A stretch of DNA of 64,000 bases from an uncultured bacterium. Lineage in GTDB: Bacteria > Pseudomonadota > Alphaproteobacteria > Sphingomonadales > Sphingomonadaceae. The stretch lies in NCBI GenBank assembly GCA_903884945.1, contig CAISGR010000027.1, forward strand, positions 1-64,000, read 5' to 3'. Under the pieces are notes generated by a model. The model searched no databases. It had not been told where the DNA came from and saw nothing but the letters and a program-made list of their open reading frames with translations. A program made the position numbers and the translations under genes. Positions 55,678 to 64,000 of this stretch are shown piece after piece; position 1 is the stretch's first letter; each line of letters opens with the position of its first letter.

Positions 55678-56111
55678 ACAAGGTTAGAATGGATTTGCGG
55701 ACAGGCGCCGACAGCCGTCGGAGGCAGGGTTTCTGCCATCGTTCCCACCATGCACCCGGCGAGCGAAAATCGGCGTTGGCTTTCGAAACGAGACATCAAG
55801 CGTGGCTTCCCATAACTCTATACGCAGGAGCAGCGGTTACCCCTCACGCTCCGTTTCCCCGGTCACGGCGTCCGAGCTATCGGGCTGCGCCAAGATCATC
55901 ATTGTGGACCTTGGACCATAGTCCTGGGTCAAGCGATATTGACGAGCCTAAAACGGCAGCGCCTGGAGAGTTCATGCTGTCACGAAGATGTCGCTGGACG
56001 AGAGTGGCACGGCCAGGCGTTGCCGTCCGAGCGACAGGGGCCACCGGCGTTGGCCGCGTCCGTGAGATGCACCCGCTCCTGGCAGGCTTTGGGCGACGCA
56101 CCCGGATTGAA
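55678..56111. other. Gene-free interval with an orphan MerR-like operator
   Basis: About 430 bases between fixL and the multicopper oxidase, with no supportable gene. At 55910-55933 lies an operator-like element whose TTGACC -35 points on the minus strand (55927-55932), matching 20 of 24 bases of the one at 25048-25071 read on the opposite strand. No gene of a size to be driven by it follows before fixL (only short frames, such as one of 21 codons). Confidence 0.5.
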
Positions 56112-57587
56112 TCAACCGACCGTGAATTGCCCCATCATGCCTTCATCCTCATGTTCCAGGATATGGCAGTGATACATAAAAGGTGCTTTGGTGGCCGGCT
56201 GGTCGAACCGGACCAACAATTCTACCGCCTCCTTCACGACGATCGTATCGCGAGGCCCCTGATCGAGAAGGTCCGGGTCGTCGCCATCGCGGCGTAGCAC
56301 GTCGAAATGCACGCCGTGGATATGGAAGGGATGCGCCATCTTCTTCCCGGAGACTTTCCATATCTCGACGTCCCCGAGACCGACTTCCTCGTCGATGCGA
56401 TCAATGTCGAACGGCCTGTCGTTGATCGCGTATGCGCCGTCATCGCTGTCCATCATACCGCCCATCGACATATTGAGCACGAAGCGCCGGCGCCTTACGG
56501 CCGCTTCAGGATCTGGTACGGTGCGTGCCGCCAGGAGCAGTGGTACAGCGGCTGCGGCCCGCCCGCCCAAGCCCGGGCGCGGTGAGAAGGTCAGCACCGT
56601 CTCCGTCGTTGAAGCGTCGTCTTCATCGTCGTGATGGTCGCCCATCATTCCCATACCTCCCATCATCCCCATCATCGACGCGCTCGCATCTTGAGCGGTG
56701 ACCAGAGCGACCGGCTTGCCATCGGCGAAGCTTACCAATATCTCGGCACGCTGGCCGGGTGCCAGGGTGAGGGCCTGCAGTTCGACGGACCTCGCCAGGA
56801 GACCGCCCTCGGTGCCGATCCAATGAAACGTCCGGTCATCGCTGAACGAAAGCTCATAGATGCGGGCGTTCGAACCGTTCACGAGCCGCAACCGCACCAG
56901 GCGGTCCGGAACATCGGCCCGAGGCGTGGGTGCGCCATTGACCAGAATCGTGTTGCCACGGCGGCCCTGCGAAGCAACCATCATGCCGGTCGGCATGACC
57001 AGCCGGCCATCCTCGAATTGCCGGTCCTGAATCAGGACGGGCAGATCATCAACGCCATAGTCCGACGGCAGTCCAAGGCCCTGCTCTTCCTCATCCGTCA
57101 CAACCAGCATGCCCGCGAGCCCCGAATAGACTTGCTCACCCGTCAACCCATGCGCATGCGAGTGATAGAAGAGGGTCGCCGCCGGCTGGCGGATCGGCAG
57201 CGTAGGACGCCAGGTCGCACCGGGAGCGATCAGCTGGTGCGGGCTACCGTCCAGTTCGCCCGGCACGAGCAGCCCGTGCCAGTGAACCGTTGTGTCAGCC
57301 GACAGGCTGTTGCCGACGGTCATCGTCACATCGTCGCCGCGGTGAACCCGCAGCGTCGGGCCGAGATAGCTACCATTGTACCCGAGCGTGGCGCTTCGCC
57401 GGCCAGGGAAGAACGTGGTCTCGCCTTCCTGTGCTCTCAGGTTGATCAGCTGGCCGTGTTGGCGCGCGTCGACCAGGCGCGGGATCGGAAGCGTCCCGGC
57501 ACGCTCGGGCGAACCGAATTTTCGCGTACACGCCGCCGCCAGGAGCAGACCCCCGCTCGCCAGCAACGTCCGCCGGTTCAGTAACAT
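56112..57587 (-). CDS. CueO-like multicopper oxidase (lipoprotein)
   Basis: 491 residues from MLLNRRTLLA, with GGAGG eight bases upstream; the ATG at 57590 is also possible. The signal ends in a lipobox (LLLAAAC, C20). Copper motifs are HWHG (102-105), YHSHAHG (141-147), HPFHIHG near 440 and YHCHILEHEDEGMM at the C-terminus. A Met-rich insert (MMGMMGGMGMMGDHHDDEDD) resembles the cuprous-oxidase insert of CueO. It probably oxidises Cu(I) in the periplasm. A broken cueR-type gene lies upstream on the same strand. Confidence 0.88.
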   Translation of the reverse strand: MLLNRRTLLASGGLLLAAACTRKFGSPERAGTLPIPRLVDARQHGQLINLRAQEGETTFFPGRRSATLGYNGSYLGPTLRVHRGDDVTMTVGNSLSADTTVHWHGLLVPGELDGSPHQLIAPGATWRPTLPIRQPAATLFYHSHAHGLTGEQVYSGLAGMLVVTDEEEQGLGLPSDYGVDDLPVLIQDRQFEDGRLVMPTGMMVASQGRRGNTILVNGAPTPRADVPDRLVRLRLVNGSNARIYELSFSDDRTFHWIGTEGGLLARSVELQALTLAPGQRAEILVSFADGKPVALVTAQDASASMMGMMGGMGMMGDHHDDEDDASTTETVLTFSPRPGLGGRAAAAVPLLLAARTVPDPEAAVRRRRFVLNMSMGGMMDSDDGAYAINDRPFDIDRIDEEVGLGDVEIWKVSGKKMAHPFHIHGVHFDVLRRDGDDPDLLDQGPRDTIVVKEAVELLVRFDQPATKAPFMYHCHILEHEDEGMMGQFTVG

Positions 57588-57637
57588 CATGACCGCCTCC
57601 TGGTTGGCGCGGAGCGCCTGCTTTGCTAAATGCGAAT

Positions 57638-58020
57638 TCAGCGAGCCACCAGCTGATCGAGGATCGGGCATCCCGACCGGTCGTCACCACCGCATCGATC
57701 CGCGAGATCGAGCAGCGGCACGCGCGTCGTCTGGAGCTTGCGAGCCTGACAGCTGTTCGGCGCGCGTGATGGGCAAGCGACATGACCTCGGCCTGGAGCG
57801 CTCGAAATCGCTCCAAAGGGAGAGGGAGACGAGATCCGCGATCTCCACGATAGGAAAACCGAGATCGCGAGCGATCGCGCGATAAAATGGCAACTGGTGG
57901 GCGGGAAACGAACAGTCGCGATAACCCGTTATCGCTGCGAAGCCTGGTTCGCATCAGGGCGATCTTCTCATAGTGCCGGATCACCCGCGGTGATACACTG
58001 CTCCGCCGGTGCGTGACCGA
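57638..58020 (-). pseudogene. Broken CueR-type MerR regulator
   Basis: Three reading frames together give a CueR-like chain: SVSPRVIRHYEKIALMRTRL and DNGL in one frame, ARDLGFPIVEIADLVSLSLW in a second, and the metal loop LDLADRCGGDDRSGCPILD with stop TGA (57638-57640) in a third. The two-Cys loop matches CueR (C112, C120). The N-terminal winged helix start is missing, so the 5' end is also lost, probably at the junction with ackA. The intact gene would have been the regulator of the multicopper oxidase. Confidence 0.8.
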
Positions 58021-58037
58021 AGGATCAACACGCGGCC

Positions 58038-59234
58038 TCACCGCCGCCCCCTTCCATGGCGATTGATAAGAGCGACCGTATGATCGGCGATCACGCGCTC
58101 CTCATCAGTGGGAACGATCCGCACGATCACTCTGCTATCTGGCGCGCTGATGACAGGCGCATTCGATGCATTTGCGTCGAGATCAAGAATGACGCCAGTC
58201 CAAGCTAAGCGCTCGCAAATCGCAGCCCTAATCTCTGAATCATTCTCGCCAATGCCGGCGGTGAAGACGAGACCGTCGAGACCGCCGAGCGCGGGAATGA
58301 GAGCGGCGGCCTGACGGCCAGCTTGCTGGACGAAAAGGGCGACCGCCTCCTTCGCTTCCGGCGCGTCGCTTGCATGCAACGTACGCATATCGCCTGAAAT
58401 CCCGGACACACCGAGTAAGCCCGACTGCTCATAGAGCAACGTCTCCACCGCCTGTGCGGCCATACCGACCTGAGTCTGAAGATGAAGCACCACGCCGGGG
58501 TCGATCGCGCCCGAGCGCGTGCCCATCATCAATCCGTCAAGCGCCGTGAAGCCCATCGTCGTATCGACGCTCGCCCCGGCACGCATTGCGCACATGCTCG
58601 CACCGTTGCCTAGGTGCGCGGCGATGACGCGGCCTGCGGCCAGAGCAGGGTCGATCTCGCGAAGGCGGCCCGCAATGTATTCATAGGACAAACCGTGAAA
58701 GCCATACCGGCGCACGCCCTGGCCGTGAAAAGCGCGCGGAATCGGCAGGCGCGTCGCCAACGGCGGCATGCCATGGTGAAACGCGGTATCGAAGCAGGCG
58801 ATCTGCGGCAGCAAAGGCGCCAGCAGGCGCAAGGCCCGGACCGCGGCGAGGTTATGCGGCTGATGGAGCGGCGCCAATGGGATCAAGGCATCGAGCGCAT
58901 CCAGCAAAGTATCATCGATGATCTGCGGCGCGGCGAAGCGCACGCCGCCATGGACGATACGATGGCCGATCGCGGCGACCTTGCGGTCTCCCAATTGGGT
59001 TGCCGCCCAGGCAAAGAGGTCCTCGAGCAGATTCTCGTGCGAGAGTGCGTCCCCGCCCGGCCACGTCTTTTCCACGATGGTCTCGCTGCCCGCGTCGCGC
59101 GCGACGAGCCGGGGGCTAGTGCCGATACCCTCGATCTTGCCGCCCGCATCGAAGTCGAGCTGTCCGCCCGACAAGCGATAGAGCGCGAACTTGATGCTCG
59201 ACGAGCCGGCATTGAGACTGACGATCGCCTTCAT
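58038..59234 (-). CDS. ackA: Acetate kinase
   Basis: 398 residues from MKAIVSLNAG, overlapping the upstream pta stop (ATGA). Standard motifs are NAGSSSIKF, HRIVHGG, FDTAFHHGMP and GNGASMCAMRAGASVDTTMGF. It converts acetyl phosphate and ADP to acetate and ATP. It is the last intact gene of the xfp-phaC-pta-ackA stretch and so supplies ATP from phosphoketolase-derived acetyl phosphate. Confidence 0.93.
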   Translation of the reverse strand: MKAIVSLNAGSSSIKFALYRLSGGQLDFDAGGKIEGIGTSPRLVARDAGSETIVEKTWPGGDALSHENLLEDLFAWAATQLGDRKVAAIGHRIVHGGVRFAAPQIIDDTLLDALDALIPLAPLHQPHNLAAVRALRLLAPLLPQIACFDTAFHHGMPPLATRLPIPRAFHGQGVRRYGFHGLSYEYIAGRLREIDPALAAGRVIAAHLGNGASMCAMRAGASVDTTMGFTALDGLMMGTRSGAIDPGVVLHLQTQVGMAAQAVETLLYEQSGLLGVSGISGDMRTLHASDAPEAKEAVALFVQQAGRQAAALIPALGGLDGLVFTAGIGENDSEIRAAICERLAWTGVILDLDANASNAPVISAPDSRVIVRIVPTDEERVIADHTVALINRHGRGRR

Positions 59235-60652
59235 GCCGGCTTCGCTATCGGGCCGGGCGTGGCTCTGGGGGCGGCCCGCGCCAGCAACAGCGCGATTGCG
59301 CATGACGCTACGCTGGTGCGGAGCGAATCCGCCCGGCTGGTGAGAATGATGGGTACCCGCGCGCCCAGCACCACGCCGGCCGCGTCCGCGCCGCCGAGAA
59401 AGGTCAGCTGCTTGGCAAGCATATTGCCGGCTTCCAGATTGGGAACGACGAGGACTTCGGCGCGCCCTGCAACGGGGGAGACGATGCCCTTGTCCTTTGC
59501 CGCCTTCTCGCTGATCGCGTTGTCGAAGGCGAGCGGACCGTCAAGGACGCCGCCGACGATCTGTCCGCGATCGGCCATCTTGCACAAGGCGGCCGCATCG
59601 AGCGTCGAGCGGATCGCCGGATTGACCGTCTCCACGGCAGACAAGATCGCGACCTTCGGACAGGCGATGCCGATGACATGCGCGAGGTCGATCGCATTGC
59701 GGATGATATCGGCCTTGTCTTCCAGGCTCGGATCGATGTTGATCGCCGCGTCGGTGATGATGAGCGGCGCCGGATGCCCGGGGACGTCCAGCAGATAGGC
59801 ATGACTGATGCGGCGCTCGGTTCGCAGGCCCGTCGCAGCCGGAACGACAGCACCCATAAGTTCGTCGGTGTGCAGCGATCCCTTCATCAGCAGCAGTGCT
59901 TCGCCCGAGCGGACCAGTTCGACCGCACGCGCCGCGGCGGCATGGCTGTGGGGCACGTCGATCAGGCGGAGGGCACCGATATCCTTGCCGGCGTCCTTGG
60001 CAGCCACACGGATGCGAGCCTCGGGGCCGATCAGGATCGGCACGATCAGGCCGGCTTCGGCAGCGGCTGCCGCAGCCAGGATCGCGGCGGTGGTGCAGGG
60101 ATGTGCGATCGCCGTGGGAACGGGCTCGACGCTTCTCGTCATCTCGATCAGCCGGCGGAAGCCGTCATGATCCGAGAGCTGGATATCGGGCAGCGCCATG
60201 CGCGGGCGCCTTACTTTCTCGGTTGGCGCTTTGACCTCAGCCTCGCCGTTGATCACCTCCTCGCCGGCCTGGTTGATGCAGCAACAGTCGAAGACGACGA
60301 TATGATGCTTGGCGCGCTTCTCGCGTACCGTGACCGACGCGACAATCGTATCCCCCAACCCTACGGGTCGCTTGAACCGAAGGCTCTGGCTCAGATAGAT
60401 CGCGCCCGGCCCAGGGAGCTGCGTGCCGAGCACGGCCGAGATCAGACCACCACCCCATAGGCCGTGCGCGATCACCCGCCCGAACATGTCGCCGGCGGCA
60501 TATTCGGCATCGAGATGGGCCGGATTGACGTCGCCCGAAACCAGGGCGAACAGCTGAATGTCCTGCTCGCCCAAGGTCCGCGTGACGCTCGCCGTCTCAC
60601 CCACGACGATCTCGTCGAAGGTCCGGTTCTCGATCATTTTGAGGCTGCCCAT
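59231..60652 (-). CDS. MaoC-like hydratase fused to phosphate acetyltransferase
   Basis: 473 residues. Residues 1-140 are a MaoC/hot-dog domain with FALVSGDVNPAHLDAEYA and MFGRVIAHGLWGGGLIS. From about 150 the chain is a phosphate acetyl/butyryltransferase domain (HPCTTAAILAAAAAAEAGLI, MKGSLHTDELMGAVVP, IITDAAINIDPSLEDKADI). This fusion exists in other proteobacteria and is annotated as bifunctional enoyl-CoA hydratase/phosphate acetyltransferase. It starts 4 bases after the phaC stop, linking acyl-CoA, acetyl phosphate and PHA metabolism. Confidence 0.88.
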   Translation of the reverse strand: MGSLKMIENRTFDEIVVGETASVTRTLGEQDIQLFALVSGDVNPAHLDAEYAAGDMFGRVIAHGLWGGGLISAVLGTQLPGPGAIYLSQSLRFKRPVGLGDTIVASVTVREKRAKHHIVVFDCCCINQAGEEVINGEAEVKAPTEKVRRPRMALPDIQLSDHDGFRRLIEMTRSVEPVPTAIAHPCTTAAILAAAAAAEAGLIVPILIGPEARIRVAAKDAGKDIGALRLIDVPHSHAAAARAVELVRSGEALLLMKGSLHTDELMGAVVPAATGLRTERRISHAYLLDVPGHPAPLIITDAAINIDPSLEDKADIIRNAIDLAHVIGIACPKVAILSAVETVNPAIRSTLDAAALCKMADRGQIVGGVLDGPLAFDNAISEKAAKDKGIVSPVAGRAEVLVVPNLEAGNMLAKQLTFLGGADAAGVVLGARVPIILTSRADSLRTSVASCAIALLLARAAPRATPGPIAKPA

Positions 60653-60655
60653 TGC

Positions 60656-62413
60656 TCAGCGCTCCAGCACATAATGGCCGGGTGCATCGCAGAGCGCTAC
60701 GAGGCCCCTGTCCGGATTACCCATCGGCGGCGGGGCCTGCGGCGCGCCGGAATGATCGCCGAGCCAGGCCACCCAGTCCGTCCACCATCCCTCGCGCGCC
60801 TCGGCCTGGTCCAGCCAATCGTCCGGATCGAGCGCGGGGCGGTCGAGGACGCGGGTCGCGACATGATAGCTGCGGTGGCGATGCCCGGGCTCGGACACGA
60901 TGCCGGCATTGTGGCCGCCGCTGGTCAGGACGAAGCGGATCTCGGCGCTGCTCAGCCAGTGCAGCTTGTGGACCGACCGCCACGGCGCGACAAGATCGCG
61001 CTCGGTCCCCACCACGAAGATCGGCTGACGCAGCGACGAGAGCGTGATCGTGCGCCCTTCGACCTTGAACCGGCCTTCGGCCAGATCGTCGTCGAGAAAG
61101 AGCATGCGCAGATATTCGCTGTGCATGGCGTAGGGCATGCGGGTGCCGTCCGCATTCCATGCCATCAGGTCGGTCATGGGTTCGCGCTCGCCCATCAGGT
61201 AGGTGCCGAGGATGTGCGACCAGATCAGGTCGTTGGACCGCAATATCTGGAAGGCGCCGCCCATCTGGCTACTGTCGAGATAGCCACGGCTCCACATCAT
61301 ATTGTCGAGCAGGTTGAGCTGCGCCTCGTCGATGAACAGGCCGAGCTCGCCCGGCTCGCTGAACTCGGTCTGCACCGCGAACAGGCTGAGCGATGCGAAG
61401 CGTTCGTCGCCGTCGCGAGCCATGGCCGCCGCCGTGATCGCCAGCAGCGTCCCGCCCAGGCAATAGCCGACGCCGTGGACCTTGTCCGAGCCCGTGATCG
61501 CTATGACCGCGTCGAGCGCCGCCATCGGCCCGAGGCGAAGATAGGCGTCGATATCGAGGTCGCGGTCCGCGCTCTGGGGATTGTGCCAGGACAGGACGAA
61601 CACGGTATAGCCCTCGGCCACCAGCCAGCGGATTAGCGAGTTCTCCGGCGACAGGTCGAGAATGTAATATTTCATGATCCAGGCGGGAACGATGAGGATC
61701 GGCTCGGGGCGGACAATCCCGGTCGTCGGCGCATATTGGATGAGCTCGACCAGCGCGTTGCGGAACACCACCTTGCCGGGCGTGATCGCCACCGTCTCCC
61801 CGGCGCGGAACGCCTCAGTCCCTACGGGCGGCTCGCCTCGGGCGCGCCGCTCCGCATCCTCCATCCAATGCTTCGCACCCTCGACCAGGCACTCACCACC
61901 GGACTCGATGATCTTGCGCTGGAGCACGGGATTGGTCGCGAGGAAGTTGGTGGGCGCGATGACGTCGAGCATCTGCCGTGCCGCGAACGCCACCATCTCT
62001 TCATGATGCCTGGACACGCCGCTGATGCCGGTGGTCGCCGCATGCCACCATTGCTGGGTGAGAAGGAAGGATTGCGAGATCAGGTCGAAAGGGAACTGCC
62101 GCCAGGCCGGATCGATAAAGCGCCGGTCCTGCGGTAGCGGCTCGATCGCCGGCGCGGCATCGACCTGCCCCACACGTCGCACGGCATAATCGGCAATCCG
62201 CTGGACCTTTCGCCCTGCCTTGCCGGCAAGCTGCAGCCGCTTGCCCGGCGATATGGTGAGATGAGCACACCAGTCCAGCCACGCCTGCATCATTGTCACC
62301 GGCGACAGGCCAGAGGTCATCTGCGCGATTGCCGCGGCCGAGGCATGGTCGAGCGTCCGAGCGATGCCGTCGAGTGGGTCGCACTTGGCACAGTCTGCGG
62401 ACGTATCGATCAT
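60656..62413 (-). CDS. phaC: Poly(3-hydroxyalkanoate) synthase
   Basis: 585 residues from MIDTSADCAK. Conserved synthase segments are VPAWIMKYYILDLSPENSLI, VFVLSWHNPQ, the nucleophile motif GYCLGGT (316-322, C318), an Asp region and SGGHNAGIV with the catalytic His. Length and motifs fit class I synthases. It polymerises hydroxyacyl-CoA into PHA granules, a carbon and electron sink under low oxygen. A TTACGTGA site lies 54 bases upstream. Confidence 0.9.
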   Translation of the reverse strand: MIDTSADCAKCDPLDGIARTLDHASAAAIAQMTSGLSPVTMMQAWLDWCAHLTISPGKRLQLAGKAGRKVQRIADYAVRRVGQVDAAPAIEPLPQDRRFIDPAWRQFPFDLISQSFLLTQQWWHAATTGISGVSRHHEEMVAFAARQMLDVIAPTNFLATNPVLQRKIIESGGECLVEGAKHWMEDAERRARGEPPVGTEAFRAGETVAITPGKVVFRNALVELIQYAPTTGIVRPEPILIVPAWIMKYYILDLSPENSLIRWLVAEGYTVFVLSWHNPQSADRDLDIDAYLRLGPMAALDAVIAITGSDKVHGVGYCLGGTLLAITAAAMARDGDERFASLSLFAVQTEFSEPGELGLFIDEAQLNLLDNMMWSRGYLDSSQMGGAFQILRSNDLIWSHILGTYLMGEREPMTDLMAWNADGTRMPYAMHSEYLRMLFLDDDLAEGRFKVEGRTITLSSLRQPIFVVGTERDLVAPWRSVHKLHWLSSAEIRFVLTSGGHNAGIVSEPGHRHRSYHVATRVLDRPALDPDDWLDQAEAREGWWTDWVAWLGDHSGAPQAPPPMGNPDRGLVALCDAPGHYVLER

Positions 62414-62466
62414 GCAGCGTTTCTCCGGGGGACGTCGCGGCATGCCCGGCATGGCTCGAAACAACA

Positions 62467-62474
62467 TTACGTGA
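62467..62474 (-). promoter_or_regulatory. Candidate TACGT-type regulatory site upstream of phaC
   Basis: TTACGTGA lies 54 bases upstream of the phaC start and is embedded in a near-palindrome ACATTACG/TGATGT (62465-62477). It resembles the TACGTA sites at 33225, 44559 and 53477. Its match to the FixJ consensus is weaker, so the role is tentative. Confidence 0.3.
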
Positions 62475-62571
62475 TGTCCCCAGATGCTTGTCCGTTAACG
62501 AGCGCACGCGCATAATGCCTGCCATGTCTCTCGAGGCGGGGCTCTCCCAAACCGCCCGTCTCGGTGACCCC

Positions 62572-64000
62572 TCAGGCTCCAGAGGGCCACCGCCAGTCGC
62601 GAACGGCAGGCATATCGATCCCGTGTGCCGCGATGTACCGCTTGTGCTCGACCAGCTGATCATCGATCGTCTGCTTGGCGTAGGCGGCCGCGCTATCGGG
62701 CAGCTCCACATGGTCGATAACCTTCCCCATGAGATGGAAGCGGTCGAGATGGTTGCGGACCACCATGTCGAACGGCGTCGTCGTCGAGCCCTCCTCTTCG
62801 AACCCGTGGACGTGGATATTCTGGTGGTTGGTACGCTTGTAGGTGAGCCGATGAATTAGTGCCGGATAGCCATGATAGGCGAAGATGACCGGCTTATCCG
62901 TCGTGAAGAGCGCGTCGAACGCGCTGTCGCTGAGCCCATGAGGGTGCTGGCTGTTGGGCTGCAACGTCATCAGATCGACGACGTTGACGACGCGGACCTT
63001 GAGCTCGGGGAGTTGCACACGCAACAGGCTGACCGCGGCCAGTGTCTCCAGCGTTGGAACGTCGCCAGCACACGCCATGACGACATCCGGCTCTACGCTG
63101 CGATCGTTGCTGGCCCAATCCCAGATACCGATGCCGCGCGTGCAGTGCTTGATCGCCGCATTCATGTCGAGCCACTGGGGTGAAGGTTGCTTGCCGGCAA
63201 CGATGACATTGATTCGGTCCCAGCTGCGCAGGCAATGGTCGGTGACAAAAAGCAGGGTATTGGCGTCGGGCGGGAAATAGACCCGCACGATGTCAGCCTT
63301 CTTGTTGACGACATGATCGACAAATCCGGGATCCTGATGGCTGAAGCCATTATGATCCTGGCGCCAGACGTGAGAGGTCAGCAGATAATTGAGCGAAGCG
63401 ATCGGGCGACGCCAGGGCACCTCCTTCGCCGTCTTCAGCCATTTGGCGTGCTGGTTGACCATCGAATCGACGATGTGGATGAACGCCTCATAGCAGGAAA
63501 ACAGGCCGTGGCGGCCCGTCAGCAGATAGCCTTCCAGCCATCCCTGGCAGCAATGTTCGCTCAGCACCTCCATCACGCGTCCGCTGGGATCGAGATGGAC
63601 ATCGTCCGCGATCGTCTCCGCGTCCCAGCTCCGGTCGGTGGCTTCGAAGATCGTCTGCAACCGGTTGGATGCTGTCTCGTCCGGACCGAAAACGCGGAAG
63701 TTGCGGGCCTGGGCGTTCTCCCGCACCACGTCGCGCAGGAACGTACCCATCACCTGGGTCGCCTCGCCGTCGCTCTCGCCGGGATGAACAACCGGGACCG
63801 CGTAGGATGCGAAGTCGGGTAACCGCAGAGGGCGCATCAGAGCCCCGCCATTGGCATGCGGATTGGCACTCATCCGCCGGTCGCCGCGCGGAGCCAGAGC
63901 CGCAATTTCGGGCCGAAGCCGCCCGCCATCATCGAACAGTTCTTCCGGATGGTAGCTGCGCATCCATTCCTCGAGCAGCCCAAGATGCTCGGGCTTGTCC
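62572..64000 (-). CDS. xfp: Phosphoketolase (Xfp), C-terminal part
   Basis: The gene enters from the right edge; 475 residues of an expected roughly 790 are visible. The frame continues upstream of the first Met ([15 protein letters not shown]). Typical segments are [77 protein letters not shown] and [16 protein letters not shown]. Phosphoketolase cleaves xylulose 5-phosphate or fructose 6-phosphate to acetyl phosphate, the substrate of the Pta and AckA encoded downstream. Confidence 0.92.
   Translation of the reverse strand, partial: DKPEHLGLLEEWMRSYHPEELFDDGGRLRPEIAALAPRGDRRMSANPHANGGALMRPLRLPDFASYAVPVVHPGESDGEATQVMGTFLRDVVRENAQARNFRVFGPDETASNRLQTIFEATDRSWDAETIADDVHLDPSGRVMEVLSEHCCQGWLEGYLLTGRHGLFSCYEAFIHIVDSMVNQHAKWLKTAKEVPWRRPIASLNYLLTSHVWRQDHNGFSHQDPGFVDHVVNKKADIVRVYFPPDANTLLFVTDHCLRSWDRINVIVAGKQPSPQWLDMNAAIKHCTRGIGIWDWASNDRSVEPDVVMACAGDVPTLETLAAVSLLRVQLPELKVRVVNVVDLMTLQPNSQHPHGLSDSAFDALFTTDKPVIFAYHGYPALIHRLTYKRTNHQNIHVHGFEEEGSTTTPFDMVVRNHLDRFHLMGKVIDHVELPDSAAAYAKQTIDDQLVEHKRYIAAHGIDMPAVRDWRWPSGA

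Noticed and set aside
55910..56297. A plus-strand frame downstream of the orphan MerR-like element, antisense to the multicopper oxidase
   Set aside because: It overlaps the well supported oxidase gene and has no recognisable motif, so it is a shadow frame.
1..64000. tRNA, rRNA, IS element, integrase or CRISPR array
   Set aside because: No cloverleaf, transposase motif or regularly spaced repeat was recognised, although short or degraded elements could escape reading by eye.

Overview
The window reads as high-GC alphaproteobacterial DNA, most likely from a sphingomonad (inference from gene families, very tight ATGA-type gene overlaps and the FixLJ/PHA/czc-cus gene set; no rRNA or tRNA is present to prove it). 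It is a dense metal-resistance and redox island joined to a block of sugar-phosphate and low-oxygen carbon genes. No insertion sequence, integrase, tRNA, rRNA or CRISPR array was recognised.

Layout. 0-1.6 kb: 3' end of uppP, then a divergent merR / merT-GDCCVxC pair around a MerR-type promoter. 1.6-9.6 kb (minus strand): a czcCBA heavy-metal RND operon with a small His-rich membrane protein in front and a two-lobed aspartyl-protease/PDZ protein behind, followed by a decayed cusA tail and cusF pseudogene. 9.6-12 kb: a nickel-type MFS exporter (NreB-like) divergent from an NreA/CsoR-family repressor with G/C-tract dyads between them, and a YgjV-like membrane protein. 12-19.7 kb (minus): an intact cusCBAF operon preceded by three small exported Cys/Met proteins. 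20-23.5 kb: a large SDR-dehydrogenase/membrane fusion protein and a DUF305 protein. 24-31.5 kb (plus): tandem exported paralogues, two MerR regulators, small lipoproteins, Met-rich peptides and an unusual three-gene electron-transfer chain (membrane FAD/2Fe-2S reductase, cytochrome b-like protein, heptaheme cytochrome c). 31.8-33 kb: an atypical NRAMP-type transporter.

33.5-44.4 kb: a GT4 glycosyltransferase, gnd-zwf, two HAD phosphatase-fold enzymes, a GH130 phosphorylase, AdhP and an aldehyde dehydrogenase. 44.6-51.5 kb: a second aspartyl-protease/PDZ paralogue, copAB with a Met/His-rich leader protein, a Csp-like Cys-rich copper-storage protein and a YeeE/YedE-type transporter pair. 51.6-55.7 kb (minus): an MFS transporter, a stand-alone receiver and a FixJ-FixL pair with the heme-PAS signature. 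56-58 kb: a CueO-like multicopper oxidase behind a broken cueR. 58-64 kb (minus): phosphoketolase (5' end beyond the window), phaC, a MaoC-Pta fusion and ackA.

How it fits together. The RND, MFS and Cop systems cover Cu/Ag, Zn/Cd/Co, Ni and Hg. The NAD(P)H-to-multiheme chain sits among MerR regulators and metal-binding peptides, so it may deliver electrons to metals or periplasmic acceptors; this is the best candidate for an undescribed system. The oxygen-sensor FixLJ lies among phosphoketolase, Pta, Ack, PHA synthase, ADH and ALDH genes, and TACGTA-like sites precede several of these units, suggesting a local hypoxia regulon (inference).
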